DNA of 64,000 bases, from the NCBI GenBank assembly GCA_964463655.1, contig CAYXDG010000007.1:1-64000 (forward strand), written 5' to 3'. Position numbers and translations under genes: made by a program. Shown here one piece after another: positions 17,133 through 24,803 of the stretch (the first letter of the stretch is position 1; every line of letters starts with the position of its first letter). The notes below the pieces were generated by a model, which was not told the DNA's origin, did no database searches, and saw nothing but the letters and a program-made list of their open reading frames with translations. Source of the stretch: Halothece sp964463655. Lineage in GTDB: Bacteria > Cyanobacteriota > Cyanobacteriia > Cyanobacteriales > Rubidibacteraceae.

Positions 17133-17302
17133 CAACTTTACTTGCTAGAACCAGACAAGCTAATTGATGGCGATCGGATTTTGGCTTTAAGGGAAAAAGC
17201 CTTAGCTTACTGTGATGAACTGATTAAAGACTACAAAAAAGTTAGACAAAAATCACGTCGCCTGTATTACTTTTTGCAAATGGTGACGATTGTTTTATAT
17301 TA
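17133..17302 (+). pseudogene. 3' fragment of the DUF4231/SLATT-like gene
   Basis: Open frame QLYLLEPDKLIDGDRILALR, then KALAYCDELIKDYKKVRQKS and RRLYYFLQMVTIVLY, ending at a TAG within the first bases of the 94-bp repeat. The last part looks like the first transmembrane helix of a DUF4231/SLATT-type protein, where more sequence should follow. The gene was broken twice: by TnpB at its left and by the repeat, or the island junction, at its right. Confidence 0.5.
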
Positions 17303-17388
17303 GGACATTTCCCGAACAGTGGGAGTGCGACCGTCTCGGTCGCTAGTCTTTTTAAGAACGTCCTAACCTGATTTTGTAGCGCTATAAC
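17295..17388. repeat. 94-bp palindromic repeat, copy 1 (left edge of the lipopeptide cluster)
   Basis: Nearly identical to 60944-61037: by eye 90 of 94 bases match. It contains outer arms TAGGACATT/AACGTCCTA (17301-17309 and 17357-17365) and a hairpin GCGACCG-TCT-CGGTCGC (17327-17343). Three of the four mismatches are the hairpin loop, TCT here and AGA in the other copy, which are reverse complements. About 170 bases of unassigned sequence follow before the first NRPS stop codon. Confidence 0.85.
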
Positions 17389-17560
17389 ACCGACGTTACT
17401 AGGAGAAACCCTTGTGGAAGGAAGCAGGAAGTGGACATCAGGTAAAGTCAGGTTTCTGAGAGACCTGTCTAGATTTGTATAAGTTCCTCAGAACGGTTTA
17501 AACTTTGAACTCTGAACCCAAGATTGGTGAACGATTCTCGACAAGGGGAGACTTCAGATA

Positions 17561-20500
17561 TTAATTGTTAATTGCTGAAACCTCCCTCAGATAGGCTTCC
17601 AACTCCTGAGCCAAAATAGAGACGTGAGGCTTTGCCATCATTGTGTAGTGGTTGCCCGAAATTTCCACAACGGTTACAGGTCGAGTTGATAACTTGTCCC
17701 AACCATAAGTTTGTTCTCGGCGTAACGGATGCTCATTTGAGGTGGCTGTGGCGGTCATTTCCTCGGCCCGAAAAACAACGATTGCTGCATCGATCGCCCC
17801 TTGGGGAAAATAGCAGCTTCCGCTTTGATGGCTGGCTTTGAAAACGTTAACAAACCCCCGCAATTGGCTTTCACTTCCAGTCACTGAAAGGAGATCGAAT
17901 TTAACCAGCTTTTCTCGCAATCGATCGAATTGTTCTTCTGGAGAAAACGACTGTAAGACCTCCTCTGTCAGGCCTAACTCGATGCCAAACACGCCTTCGG
18001 CTGCGCGAGCAACTGAGGCTAACCATCGGGTTTCGTCCCAAGTGGAATAATCAACCGTTGACACTCCTTCCAGGGGGGCGAAAGTATCGAAAATTGCCAC
18101 GAGACCCACTTTTCGACCTGCGGCGATCGCTTGTCGCGCCATCTCGAAGGCAACATAACCGCCGAAGGAATGACCACCCAAGCATAACGGGTCTGCCAGT
18201 CCTAGATTATCCATTTCTTGCAGATAGTCCGCTGCGATCGCCTCCACTGTCAATAAAGGTTCGCTTTTGCCGTCCAACCCTCGCGCTTGCAAACCGTAGA
18301 AAGGTCGCTCGACCCCCAAACTGCGTGCTAAATCGTAGAAATACATCACATTACCGCCCGAACCTGGAATACAGAAAAATGGAGGCTGAGAACCGTCGGT
18401 TTGGATGGGGACTAAACTTGACCAGACCCAAGAATCGGCAGGTTGATTGATGAGTTGGGCTAAATCGGCGATCGTCGGATTTTCAAAGAGAGTCGCTAAG
18501 GGGAGGTTAATCCCGAAACGATCCTGAAGGCGAGACATCAAGCGCACGCCTAACAAAGAATGTCCTCCCAGGTCAAAGAAATTGTCTCGTACCCCAATCC
18601 AATTGGTTTCGAGAATCTCCGACCAAATTTGCACTAATTGCCGTTCCCCATCGCTGCGAGGAGGGACGAAACCCCCCGTTAGATTTTCGTTGATCGGTTC
18701 AGGTAAAGCAGCGCGATCGATTTTGCCGTTGGCGGTTAAAGGAAACGCATCAAGGACGACGATCGAGGAGGGAACCATATAATCGGGCAGTTTTGCTTTC
18801 AGTTTCTCTTTCAGACCCTGTGCTAATTGATGGGGATTAATGGCTGTGGTTTTTTCCAAGTTCTCTAAGTCATGATTAGCAAACAGCCGTTGATAAAATG
18901 GCGTTGCTTTGAACTGTTTGCCAACGTGGTAGGAAATATGCTCAAATTCAACTGTCTCGCCGTTCATGCGGGTTAAATGACCGCGAATGGCATAGTTAGG
19001 ATTAAGATTGTTATCCCACAGCCATCGGCTACAGACTGCGTGAATTGTTTCCCCAGCTTCCACTGCGATTCCTGGTTCAAATACAGGGAAATAGACGGGT
19101 AACCAACAGTGTTCCCGTTGCAGCGTGTCGATTTCTTCTCCTGGGATAGTCTGTAACGTCAGCCAGACTAAAAACCCATCCAGTCGTCCCGCTTTGGCAA
19201 TAGTAAAACTAACTTCGTGGCTTTCTTCATCAGCAATTTCCAGCGTGAAATCCAAGTCTTCTAAAACGTCAGCATTAGAAAGCAGATGGGAATGCGGAAA
19301 CTTTTTAATGCACACTCTCAGGTCAAATGGATGCCCAATTTGCTCGAAAATTTTCTTCGTATAATATGCTGGTGTCTGGCTGAAGTGAGGATGATGTAAT
19401 ATCTCATCTGGAAGAGTGACTGGAGCGATTTTTGTGATGCTGCGTTGAGGAATCACCGTATTTTGCTGGGCTAACAAGCGTCGGGTTTGGTTAATAATCA
19501 CCCCAGCCCCTTCACAGCCTCCGATCAAGCCGACAATTTCCGAGACGCTGACATCAGCAAGTTCTGGTAATTCGACTTGTGTTGCATCCCCGTGAATCAC
19601 TGTCACAATGTCCGACAAGCCACAGTCTTGGAGAGTTTTTCTCGCTTGCTGGCAAGTGTCTTCGTCCCGCTCGATCGCGTAGATTTTTCGCGCCCCCGCT
19701 TCAGCGCAAATTCTGGATAAAATGGCATCTTTTGCCGTGCCGATTTCCACAACTACCTTATCCTTGACCGATTGTTCGATCGCCGTGCGATAGCTTTGAT
19801 TGCGCCCTTCGTCGTGGGTCATGGCATAATACAATAAATCGTCGTAAACGTAATACTCAGCAACCGAGGGCCATAACTCAATTTGATCTGCTTCGCGATC
19901 GGTTTCTAACTCCTCTCCAACCGAAGGCGATCCAGGTAAGACGTAAGCAACGAGTTGTTGGTCTCCTGCTTCCGATTCTCGAACGATCACCACACTCTCT
20001 GCAACATCTGCATCTGCGCTTAAAGCAGCTTCAATTTCTCCCAGTTCGATGCGGAATCCTCTTAATTTAACTTGAGTGTCAATGCGTCCCAAAAATTCCA
20101 GTTTCCCATCAGGCAAATAACGGGCTAAATCTCCTGTTTTGTAGAGGACTCCCCCTCGTTCCCCCCCACTGGGAGGGACAGAAGGGGGGCTAAAGGGATT
20201 GAGAATAAACTTCTCTTGGGTAATAGTTTCGCGAACGAGATATCCTCGCGCAATGCCAACACCACCAATATAAATCTCTCCAGGGATACCAAAGGGAACC
20301 GGTTCTAAATTCTCATCCAGTAAGTAAACTTGCGTGTTGAGAATAGGACGACCAATACTTAAAACTTCGCTGTTGTCTTCATATTCTCCAATCGTGGCGC
20401 AAACAGTGGCTTCTGTCGGTCCGTAAGCGTTGAACAAGCGACGGTTTTTCGCCCAACGTGCTGCTAAACTGTGGGGACAGGCTTCTCCAGCTACGATTAA

Positions 20501-22789
20501 CGATCGCAGTTCTGGCACAGCGTCTGGAGACATTACTGCCAGGACGGAAGGGGGTAAGGTGACATGAGTAATCGCGCGATCGCGCAGTAGGTTCATTAAA
20601 TCGTCTCCTGGCAAGAGAGAAGACTTTGACGCTAAATGTAAGGTTGCACCCGCAGACAAGGCGGTAAAAATTTCCGAGACCGAGGCATCAAAACTGACAG
20701 AAGCAAACTGCAATAGCTGACTCTCTGCAGTAATGCCAAAGGCTTCAATTTGGGCTTTAGCGAGGTTGGGCAGTCCGCGATGTTCCACTAAAACGCCTTT
20801 TGGTGTCCCTGTAGAACCAGATGTATAAATAACATAAGCGAGACTATCAGGAGTGATGTTGTCGGTGGGAAGGTCTTCCCCCGCTACTGCTTCGATCATG
20901 TCCCATTCGCTATCAATACAAACCATTTGCGACCGGGAAGAAGGCATTTCTTCGGCGATGGCTTCGCTAGTGACTAACACTGAGGGTTGTGCGTCTTCTA
21001 AGATAAATGAGAGGCGATCGGGCGGATAACTGGGATCGAGAGGCAGGTAGGCCCCTCCTGCTTTGAGAATGCCTAAAATGCCAACAATTAAATCGAGGGA
21101 ACGGTCTAAAGACAATCCCACCAACACCTCTGGTCCGACTCCTAACAGTTGCAAGTAACGGGCTAATCGATCGCTTTTTTCCTTCAATACTGCATAACTC
21201 AATTGTTCTTGGTCAAAGACAACCGCGATCGCGTTTGGGGTTTCCTGGACTTGTTTCTCAAAGAGGTGATGGATGCAAAGGGTTTCCCCATCGGCTTCTG
21301 TTGGTTTCTCTGGAAAGAGTAATTGTTGCCGTTCGCGATCACTTAATAATGGTAAGGTTGCAACATTTTGATCGGGGTCATCCGCGATCGCTGTTAAAAG
21401 CGTTTCAAAATGCGCGATCGCCCGTTGAATCGTTGCTGCATCGAATAAGTCTCGATTGTATTCCCATAACCCCGTTAAACCCCCATTACTCTCGCGCAGA
21501 GAAAGGGTTAAATCCACCTTCGCCGTCGTCTGTCCTAAATCCACAGGCGTTAAGGTTAAATCGGGCAATTCTAAGGTTGCTGTTGGTGCATTCTGCAAGC
21601 GAAAGACGACTTGCACTAAAGGATGGTAGCTGGGATTGCGTTCTTGTCCCAACACTTCCACCAACCGCTCAAAGGGCAAATCTTGGTGAGTGTAGGCATC
21701 GAGAGTCAGTTGTCGGACTCGTGCCAAAAACGCTCTAAAACTGGGGTTATCCTCCAAATTGGCTCGTAAAACTAAAACATTGACAAAACACCCGATCGCG
21801 TCTTCAATGGGCTTGCGGTTGCGACCAGCAATGGGAGAACCGACCGCAATATCATAGGCGCGAGTGTAGCGGGATAGGAGGATGAAAAAGGCAGCCAATA
21901 ACGTCATAAATAAAGTTGCCCCAGAGGTTCTCGACAAATCTTGCAGTTTCTGGGTCAGTTCTGTCGGGAGTTGGAACGTTTCGATCGCGCCTTTTGTCGT
22001 CTGTACGGGGGGACGGGGGCGATCGGTGGGCAAGGGTAACAGAGGAGACAACCCTGCCAACTGCTGCTGCCAGTAGTGGAGTTGTTTTTGCAAACGTTCC
22101 CCACTCAACCATTCTCGCTGCCAGAGGGCAAAGTCTGCATATTGGACAGGTAAGGGAGTTAAAGGAGAGGGGTCTCCCGCACTGAAAGCCCGATATAACG
22201 TTGATAATTCTCCCGTAAAAATCCCGATCGACCAATCATCAGCGATGATGTGGTGCAGGGTGAAGATGGAGACATGAATTTCTGCGTCTAATTGCAGCAA
22301 AAGCAACCGCCACAAAGGGCTTCGATCGAGATCGAAAGGGGTTTGACTTTCTTGAGTAGCCAAGCGTTGTACCTGCTTCATTCGTTCTTCTTCTGGCAGC
22401 GATCGCAGATCAATCATGGGAACTGCGATCGGGGAAACTGGGGCAATTCTTTGAACGGGTGTCCCTCCTTCGTTATGAAAAGAAGTCCGCAGAATTTCAT
22501 GACGACTGGAAATTTCAGTTAAGACGCGCTGCAACAGGGCAAGATCGAGTTTACCCGTTAATTTGACGGCACTGGACAAGTTATAAGCGGTTCCGCCATC
22601 AAGTCGATCGAGTAACCAGAGACGCTGTTGGGCAAAGGAAAGTGGTAGGGATTGATCGCGGGACACTGGAACCAGTGGGGGTTCTTTGGGGGCAGTCGCT
22701 GCACTCTGAGATTTTTCGCGCAATTTTGCTAGTACCAGTTCCCGTTGCTGGGGGGAGAGTTTGTCGAGGCGTTTTTGTAAGTCACTCAT
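17561..22789 (-). CDS. Terminal NRPS: C-A(MT)-T-TE, Tyr-type, PRMT-like methyltransferase
   Basis: A 1742-residue terminal NRPS. A short helical N-terminus leads to a C domain (active site HHIIADD about residue 181) and an A domain (YTSGSTGTPKG about 658). Its specificity residues read by eye as DASTIAAVC, which predicts Tyr. Between A8 (LRGFRIELGEIEAAL) and the last A motif (TANGKIDRAAL) sits a methyltransferase of about 340 residues with SAM motif VVEIGTAKDAILSRICAEAG (about 1011), then IYAIERDED and SEIVGLIGG, resembling PRMTs. The carrier Ser is in FFDLGGHSLLGVRL (about 1408), and a thioesterase with GGHSFGGYVAFE (about 1541) ends the protein. It should add a methylated Tyr-like residue and release or cyclise the peptide. 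A G/C-run palindrome encodes the linker SPPSVPPSGGERGG. Confidence 0.93.
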   Translation of the reverse strand: MSDLQKRLDKLSPQQRELVLAKLREKSQSAATAPKEPPLVPVSRDQSLPLSFAQQRLWLLDRLDGGTAYNLSSAVKLTGKLDLALLQRVLTEISSRHEILRTSFHNEGGTPVQRIAPVSPIAVPMIDLRSLPEEERMKQVQRLATQESQTPFDLDRSPLWRLLLLQLDAEIHVSIFTLHHIIADDWSIGIFTGELSTLYRAFSAGDPSPLTPLPVQYADFALWQREWLSGERLQKQLHYWQQQLAGLSPLLPLPTDRPRPPVQTTKGAIETFQLPTELTQKLQDLSRTSGATLFMTLLAAFFILLSRYTRAYDIAVGSPIAGRNRKPIEDAIGCFVNVLVLRANLEDNPSFRAFLARVRQLTLDAYTHQDLPFERLVEVLGQERNPSYHPLVQVVFRLQNAPTATLELPDLTLTPVDLGQTTAKVDLTLSLRESNGGLTGLWEYNRDLFDAATIQRAIAHFETLLTAIADDPDQNVATLPLLSDRERQQLLFPEKPTEADGETLCIHHLFEKQVQETPNAIAVVFDQEQLSYAVLKEKSDRLARYLQLLGVGPEVLVGLSLDRSLDLIVGILGILKAGGAYLPLDPSYPPDRLSFILEDAQPSVLVTSEAIAEEMPSSRSQMVCIDSEWDMIEAVAGEDLPTDNITPDSLAYVIYTSGSTGTPKGVLVEHRGLPNLAKAQIEAFGITAESQLLQFASVSFDASVSEIFTALSAGATLHLASKSSLLPGDDLMNLLRDRAITHVTLPPSVLAVMSPDAVPELRSLIVAGEACPHSLAARWAKNRRLFNAYGPTEATVCATIGEYEDNSEVLSIGRPILNTQVYLLDENLEPVPFGIPGEIYIGGVGIARGYLVRETITQEKFILNPFSPPSVPPSGGERGGVLYKTGDLARYLPDGKLEFLGRIDTQVKLRGFRIELGEIEAALSADADVAESVVIVRESEAGDQQLVAYVLPGSPSVGEELETDREADQIELWPSVAEYYVYDDLLYYAMTHDEGRNQSYRTAIEQSVKDKVVVEIGTAKDAILSRICAEAGARKIYAIERDEDTCQQARKTLQDCGLSDIVTVIHGDATQVELPELADVSVSEIVGLIGGCEGAGVIINQTRRLLAQQNTVIPQRSITKIAPVTLPDEILHHPHFSQTPAYYTKKIFEQIGHPFDLRVCIKKFPHSHLLSNADVLEDLDFTLEIADEESHEVSFTIAKAGRLDGFLVWLTLQTIPGEEIDTLQREHCWLPVYFPVFEPGIAVEAGETIHAVCSRWLWDNNLNPNYAIRGHLTRMNGETVEFEHISYHVGKQFKATPFYQRLFANHDLENLEKTTAINPHQLAQGLKEKLKAKLPDYMVPSSIVVLDAFPLTANGKIDRAALPEPINENLTGGFVPPRSDGERQLVQIWSEILETNWIGVRDNFFDLGGHSLLGVRLMSRLQDRFGINLPLATLFENPTIADLAQLINQPADSWVWSSLVPIQTDGSQPPFFCIPGSGGNVMYFYDLARSLGVERPFYGLQARGLDGKSEPLLTVEAIAADYLQEMDNLGLADPLCLGGHSFGGYVAFEMARQAIAAGRKVGLVAIFDTFAPLEGVSTVDYSTWDETRWLASVARAAEGVFGIELGLTEEVLQSFSPEEQFDRLREKLVKFDLLSVTGSESQLRGFVNVFKASHQSGSCYFPQGAIDAAIVVFRAEEMTATATSNEHPLRREQTYGWDKLSTRPVTVVEISGNHYTMMAKPHVSILAQELEAYLREVSAINN

Positions 22790-22790
22790 T

Positions 22791-22814
22791 TTGGTTATTG
22801 GTTATTGGTTATTG
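22791..22814. repeat. Heptanucleotide tandem repeat (TTGGTTA)
   Basis: Three to four copies of the 7-mer TTGGTTA between the start of the terminal NRPS gene and the end of the GH13 gene, overlapping the latter's stop codon (22809-22811). Confidence 0.75.
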
Positions 22815-24716
22815 TTTTTTTTGGGAAATTAAAATACTTCCCCACAGACCCTCAATCTCCAGATCGAGCTTGCCGTCAGCCGTGCTGGAAATGGCGCGAT
22901 CGCCATTCAAAACGTCGATAAAATCCTTGTTGGTCTCGACGTTGAGCGTGACTTTTTCCAAGTCGGAACTGCCGTTGATCACAACGATCACGGCTTCATC
23001 CTCATAAATGCGGTTAAAACCGTAAATCTCTCGCTCCTCATCAACCAGGAGCGTGTGAAAATTGCCCAACTGTAACGCTGGGGATTGTTGGCGAATTTGA
23101 ATCAGAGTTTGATAGTGATTGAATAAATCTTGATCCACACTTACTTCGTCTGGGACATCTCGCTTCGACCCATCAGGAAGATATACTTCTGGAGCGTAGC
23201 TCAAGTCCTCCCAGATCATCGGCTTACGGCTATCAGGATCGTTAGCTCCCCACATTCCCACTTCATTACCGTAGTAAACCACTGGCACTTCCACATAAGT
23301 CATCTGAAAAATAGTCAGCATCTTCTGGATGCGACGTTCTAGCATTGTCGGTTGGCGGGTTTTGTAGTCTGGATTGGTGGCTTTGGAACGCCAAAAGTAT
23401 GTATCCCGAGGCTGAAAATTGATATCGCGGTTGACGATTAACGATGCTAGTCGAGCCGTATCATGGGTGTCGAAGAAATTGGGAACGACATTATCGAGAG
23501 GGATGTCAAATTTTTTTCTCCAAGATCGGAGTTGATCGTCGAACTGCTGCAATGAGGTCAAGTGGTTAATAAAATGCTCAAGTGTGGTGATTGCCACAAC
23601 GTAGTTCATCACGCCATCGAATTCATCCCCATTTAAGTATCTCTTGGAGGATTCTGCTCCCACCGTTTCCCCGATTAGATAAGCATCCGGGTTGATGGAT
23701 TTCACAAATTGTCGCCAGTCTTGCCAAAATTCGTGCTTAACTTTACGGGCTGCATCCAAGCGCCAGCCATCGATGCCATCTCGGGTCATAGGATCGCCGT
23801 CGGGATCGAGCCAGCGACGGGTGATGGCAAAAATATATTGTCTTGGTCCGTCAACCAAACCGCGATCGCCTTCCCGAAATTCTGGCATATCAGTTTCGCA
23901 ACAAGCGCGATACTCAAAAGAAGTGCCTCGATCGGGGTCTTCCCAAGAAATGATATCAAACCAATCTTTGTATTTCGAGTTTTGCTGCTTGCGTTGCACG
24001 TCCTGAAATGCCTCATTGGTCACTCCGACGTGGTTAAATACGCCGTCAAAAATAATCCGCATCCCTCGCTGGTGAACTTGACGAATTAATTCCAGCGCTA
24101 GTTTGTCTGCACTTGTCCAGACCCAAGTATCGGGATCGTCGAGACTTTCTTCAGCCATGATTGCTCGATCGCCTTCTGGATCGGGTCCAAAGGTCGGATC
24201 GACGTGGCGATAGGTCGTAGTGTCGTATTTGTGGGAGGAGGGCGCCATAAATACAGGATTTAAGTATAATGCGTCAACGCCGAGGGACTGCAAATAATCC
24301 AATTGATCGATAATTCCTTGCAGGTCACCTCCAAAACGGCGACGAAAGATATTGAACCAGATATCTTCCCCATTGGCTTGTTCGTAGGGCTGGCGCTCGT
24401 ACCAGTCTGCTGTCCAGGGATGAATCTGCCAAGGTTCTCGATCGTCGTAGGGATAAGCGTTACGAATATTCTCTAGGGTGGGATCGTTGCTGAGGTCGCC
24501 ATTGCGGAACCGTTCTGGAAAAATTTGATACCAAACCACGCTTTTCGCCCATTGTGGAACCCAATCTTCGGAAGGATCGGACACTTTGATCGGTTGCCAA
24601 TCATCTGCCCAGAAGGTGCTTTCTGCTGTCAAGGCAAAGGCAGAATTGACGGGCATTACCCAATTGATAAAGACGAAACTAAAAAGGAGGAGGTTGAAAA
24701 TTAATCGGCTAAGCAT
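22809..24716 (-). CDS. Secreted GH13 alpha-glucan-active enzyme
   Basis: A 635-residue alpha-amylase-family enzyme of the cyclomaltodextrinase/neopullulanase/alpha-glycosidase type. A signal peptide is clear (LIFNLLLFSFVFINWVMPVN, cleavage probably after SAFA), so it acts outside the cytoplasm. The catalytic triad is visible as GWRLDAARKV (nucleophile Asp about residue 318), LIGETVGAE (acid Glu about 347) and FDTHDTARL (Asp about 416). VDALYLNPVFMAPSSHKYDT is another family block. It lies inside the NRPS operon, between the three-module NRPS and the thioesterase NRPS, with heptamer repeats on both sides. Its link to the peptide is unknown: it could trim a glycosylated precursor, act on extracellular glucan, or be a passenger. 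Confidence 0.9.
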   Translation of the reverse strand: MLSRLIFNLLLFSFVFINWVMPVNSAFALTAESTFWADDWQPIKVSDPSEDWVPQWAKSVVWYQIFPERFRNGDLSNDPTLENIRNAYPYDDREPWQIHPWTADWYERQPYEQANGEDIWFNIFRRRFGGDLQGIIDQLDYLQSLGVDALYLNPVFMAPSSHKYDTTTYRHVDPTFGPDPEGDRAIMAEESLDDPDTWVWTSADKLALELIRQVHQRGMRIIFDGVFNHVGVTNEAFQDVQRKQQNSKYKDWFDIISWEDPDRGTSFEYRACCETDMPEFREGDRGLVDGPRQYIFAITRRWLDPDGDPMTRDGIDGWRLDAARKVKHEFWQDWRQFVKSINPDAYLIGETVGAESSKRYLNGDEFDGVMNYVVAITTLEHFINHLTSLQQFDDQLRSWRKKFDIPLDNVVPNFFDTHDTARLASLIVNRDINFQPRDTYFWRSKATNPDYKTRQPTMLERRIQKMLTIFQMTYVEVPVVYYGNEVGMWGANDPDSRKPMIWEDLSYAPEVYLPDGSKRDVPDEVSVDQDLFNHYQTLIQIRQQSPALQLGNFHTLLVDEEREIYGFNRIYEDEAVIVVINGSSDLEKVTLNVETNKDFIDVLNGDRAISSTADGKLDLEIEGLWGSILISQKKQ

Positions 24717-24719
24717 TTT

Positions 24720-24758
24720 GTTGTTTGTTATTTGTTATTTGTTATTTGTTATTTGTTA
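24720..24758. repeat. Heptanucleotide tandem repeat (TTTGTTA)
   Basis: About five copies of the 7-mer TTTGTTA upstream of the secreted GH13 gene, in the gap after the three-module NRPS. The same period as the arrays at 1-102 and 22791-22814, but a different unit. Confidence 0.85.
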
Positions 24759-24803
24759 GAACATCGAACCTCGATGTGTTCCTTGTTCGTGCTTGGCGTA
24801 GCG

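Noticed and set aside
17389..17560. Further gene between the left repeat and the terminal NRPS
   Set aside because: No open frame with recognisable content; only about 170 bases.
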